6,240 bases of DNA from Gammaproteobacteria bacterium (GTDB lineage: Bacteria > Pseudomonadota > Gammaproteobacteria > Pseudomonadales > Halomonadaceae): positions 2,707 to 8,946 of the forward strand of contig JAMCZP010000271.1 of the NCBI GenBank assembly GCA_023485185.1. Direction: 5' to 3'. Each line of letters begins with the position of its first letter. The first letter of the stretch is position 1. Position numbers and translations under genes: made by a program. The notes under the pieces were generated by a model. It was given only the letters and a program-made list of their open reading frames with translations, was not told the DNA's origin and did no database searches. Of the stretch, positions 4,103 to 6,240 are shown in pieces.

Positions 4103-6240
4103 GTTCACTGGTGAGCACCACAAGCGGTTGTCCTGGCGCGATGGAAGCGCCCTCAGAAAGGGGTAACCGAACAACGCGGCCCACGCAGTGGGCGGTGATC
4201 TCAACTTCCATTTTCATCGACTCCACTAGCGCCACTGGCTGGCCAGCCATTACCTGGTCACCTTCTTCCACCAGTAACTTCCATAGGCTGCCGGTGACGG
4301 GGCTTTCGATGCCTATTTCGTTGTCATCCAGCGCTGCCACTTCGGTGGTTTCCGGGGCCTGATCTTCAAAGGTGAACTGACCATTCTCCCGCCAAGCGGT
4401 CATTTCGGCCTGGAAGGCGGCTTCGCGCTTGGTGCGGAAAGCGTCAATGGTGGCAGCGTTCTTATCAATCTCGGCCTGATAGTCCGCCAAGCGAAAGCGA
4501 GTGGTTTCAATGGATAAGTCATATCGCCCGTGGGGGAAGTCGCGGCGTATCTGCTCAAGCTCGTCATGGCTGACTTCATGAAAGCGCAGCTGATCAAAAA
4601 AGCGCAGCAGCCAAGGGTTCGCAAAGTGCGCTGTGGTACGGTAACGGTTCCACATTTGCAGCGTGCGGCCGACAAATTGGTAGCCACCGGGGCCTTCCAT
4701 GCCGTAAACGCACAAATAGGCGCCGCCAATGCCCACGGAGTTTTCTGCCGTCCAGGTGCGGGCGGGGTTGTACTTGGTGGTCACCAGGCGCTGGCGCGGG
4801 TCAAGCGGTGTGGCAACGGGCGCGCCAAGATACACATCGCCCAGACCCATTACTAAATAGTGGGCATCGAAGACGATATCGCGCACTTGCTGTTCGCTTT
4901 CAAGCGCATTAATATGGCGAATAAAATCCAGGTTGCTGGGGCACCAAGGCGCATCTGGGCGCACGCTGCGCTGGTACTTATCGATGGCTTCCTGGCAGGC
5001 GCGGTCGTCCCAGGAGAGCGGTAGATACACCACACGCGACTCCACTTCTAGGGATTCCACATCGACCAGCGCCTGCTCGGCTTTTTCCAGATGGGCGAAC
5101 AGCTCATCCAGGGGCAGTTCCATTGGCTCGTAGTGAATTTGCAGCGAGCGAATACCGGGGGTTAATTCCCGCAGGCCGGGCAACGAGTGTTCTTGTAGCC
5201 ACAGCATCCAAGCGTGAACCCGAAAGCGCAGCGCAATATCCAACTCCATGGCGCCGAACTCAATCAGCAGGAAATCATCTCCGGCGCGGCGGTAAACGAT
5301 GCGCTCGCCGGCTTGTTCGGCGGGCACATCACGAACGATAGGCGTATCGCGCTCTGGCGTAATCTCTTCGACGGGCAGTGCTGTGAGAGATGCCAGTTGA
5401 TCTAACTGACGCTCTTCAAGTGTGCGAGCGGTGGTAAGGCTGACTGGCACAAAACGCACTTTATCGCCCGCAACAAGTTGCCCCAGCTTCCAGCGTTCGG
5501 CGCGCACCACGGTGGCTGGGCAGACAAAGCCGCCCAGTGAAGGCCCATCGGGGCCGAGGATCACCGGCATATCGCCGGTAAAGTCGATAGTGCCGAAGGC
5601 GTAGGCGTTGTCATGAATATTGGAGGGGTGCAGACCCGCTTCGCCACCGTCGGCACGCGCCCACTCGGGGCGGGGGCCGATCAGCCTTACGCCGGTGCGG
5701 CTGGAGTTGTAGTGGACTTCCCATTCGTGATCAAAAAAGCGCTCAATATCGTCATCGGTGAAAAAGTCTGGCGCGCCGTGAGGGCCGTAAAGCACGGCCA
5801 TGTGCCAGGTCTTGCCTCTGTCTTGATGGCCGAAGGTGGGTATTAACGCTTCCTCCAACTGCGCTTGGGAGGTGGCAGCAAGCGCGGGTAAATCGAGCAT
5901 GTCACCGCTTCTAAGTGCACGTCCGCCGTGGCCGCCAAACTGGCCCAGGGTGAAGGTGCTGCGGGAACCCAGATAGCGCGGGCATTCGATACCACCACGG
6001 ATCAATAGATAAGCGCGAGCACCCGCTGTGGCTTTGCCTAGGGTCAAGGTTGCGCCCGCCGGTATATCCAGCACCCGCCAGAAGGGCACCGCTTTGCCAT
6101 CCAGCGTGGCGGACAGTTCGGCTCCCGCCAGTACAATTTGCGTGGCGCGGTGAAAGCGCAGCGTAGGGCCTGTCAGGGTGATCTCAAGTCCAGCGGCATC
6201 GGCGGTGTTATTGAGCAGACGATTACCTAGGCGAAACGAC
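4086..6240 (-). CDS. uca: Urea carboxylase family protein (urea or guanidine carboxylase), C-terminal part; 5' end outside window
   Basis: The frame is open from the right edge, so only the last ~717 residues of a normally ~1200-residue biotin enzyme are visible; the N-terminal biotin carboxylase domain is outside. Residue numbers here start at the first full codon (6239-6237, Ser). Residues ~1-265 are the AHS2/KipA-like half of the carboxyltransferase (SRSTFTLGQFGGHGGR at 92-107, HYNSSRTGVRLIGPRPEW at 176-193, GPDGPSLGGFVCP at 229-241). Residues ~313-560 are the AHS1/KipI-like half (LIEFGAMELD, then GPGGYQFVGRTLQMWNRY at 516-533). Residues ~642-712 are a biotinyl domain with ESMKMEVE, whose K676 (codon 4214-4212) is the biotin acceptor. 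The enzyme carboxylates an amide or guanidine nitrogen using ATP and bicarbonate; with urea the product is allophanate, the substrate of the hydrolase downstream. D219 in GTIDFTGD may point to guanidine as substrate. The GTG at 6089 is an internal valine codon, since coding homology continues upstream of it. Family assignment is secure; the choice of substrate is open. Confidence 0.93.
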   Translation of the reverse strand, partial: SFRLGNRLLNNTADAAGLEITLTGPTLRFHRATQIVLAGAELSATLDGKAVPFWRVLDIPAGATLTLGKATAGARAYLLIRGGIECPRYLGSRSTFTLGQFGGHGGRALRSGDMLDLPALAATSQAQLEEALIPTFGHQDRGKTWHMAVLYGPHGAPDFFTDDDIERFFDHEWEVHYNSSRTGVRLIGPRPEWARADGGEAGLHPSNIHDNAYAFGTIDFTGDMPVILGPDGPSLGGFVCPATVVRAERWKLGQLVAGDKVRFVPVSLTTARTLEERQLDQLASLTALPVEEITPERDTPIVRDVPAEQAGERIVYRRAGDDFLLIEFGAMELDIALRFRVHAWMLWLQEHSLPGLRELTPGIRSLQIHYEPMELPLDELFAHLEKAEQALVDVESLEVESRVVYLPLSWDDRACQEAIDKYQRSVRPDAPWCPSNLDFIRHINALESEQQVRDIVFDAHYLVMGLGDVYLGAPVATPLDPRQRLVTTKYNPARTWTAENSVGIGGAYLCVYGMEGPGGYQFVGRTLQMWNRYRTTAHFANPWLLRFFDQLRFHEVSHDELEQIRRDFPHGRYDLSIETTRFRLADYQAEIDKNAATIDAFRTKREAAFQAEMTAWRENGQFTFEDQAPETTEVAALDDNEIGIESPVTGSLWKLLVEEGDQVMAGQPVALVESMKMEVEITAHCVGRVVRLPLSEGASIAPGQPLVVLTSEQEVNA

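Noticed and set aside
6087..6089. GTG as the start of a 667-residue carboxyltransferase protein
   Set aside because: The frame continues without stop to 6240, and the 50 extra residues (SFRLGNRLL, then GLEITLTGPTLRFH) read like the normal AHS2 entry segment of urea carboxylase, so this is an internal valine.

Overview
The window looks like part of a gammaproteobacterial chromosome. Moderately high GC in the main genes and the general sequence character suggest a Halomonas-like organism. That placement is an inference from memory of related proteins, not a search result. Almost everything sits on the minus strand in one tightly packed operon for carboxylating and hydrolysing urea or a urea-like compound such as guanidine. 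A truncated, AT-richer PIN-domain toxin gene on the plus strand converges on the operon's 3' end.

Reading the minus strand 5' to 3' (right to left): (1) 6240-4086 is the C-terminal ~717 residues of a biotin-dependent urea/guanidine-type carboxylase. It carries the AHS2 (KipA-like) and AHS1 (KipI-like) carboxyltransferase halves and a biotinyl domain, and it runs off the right edge. (2) 4089-3025 is an isopenicillin-N-synthase-like Fe(II)/2-oxoglutarate oxygenase. (3) 3028-461 is an 855-residue open frame: a ~240-residue domain I do not recognise with certainty, joined in frame to a full-length (606-residue) allophanate hydrolase. Both gene junctions are 4-base ATGA overlaps, so translation is probably coupled. 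No operon promoter is visible; it must lie beyond the right edge.

The carboxylase would make allophanate from urea, or carboxyguanidine from guanidine. Carboxyguanidine would then need a separate deiminase, which is not in this window. The allophanate hydrolase releases ammonia and CO2. The oxygenase between these two enzymes is the least expected member. It may generate the nitrogen-rich substrate (urea, guanidine or a related compound) from a larger molecule, but its substrate cannot be read from the sequence.

The main oddities are: an intact Shine-Dalgarno sequence and ATG inside the 855-residue frame, implying that the hydrolase can be translated alone and that two genes have become fused; a perfect threefold 12-bp tandem repeat in the unknown domain; and an Asp in a carboxyltransferase motif where I recall Asn in urea carboxylases, which raises the possibility of a guanidine carboxylase.
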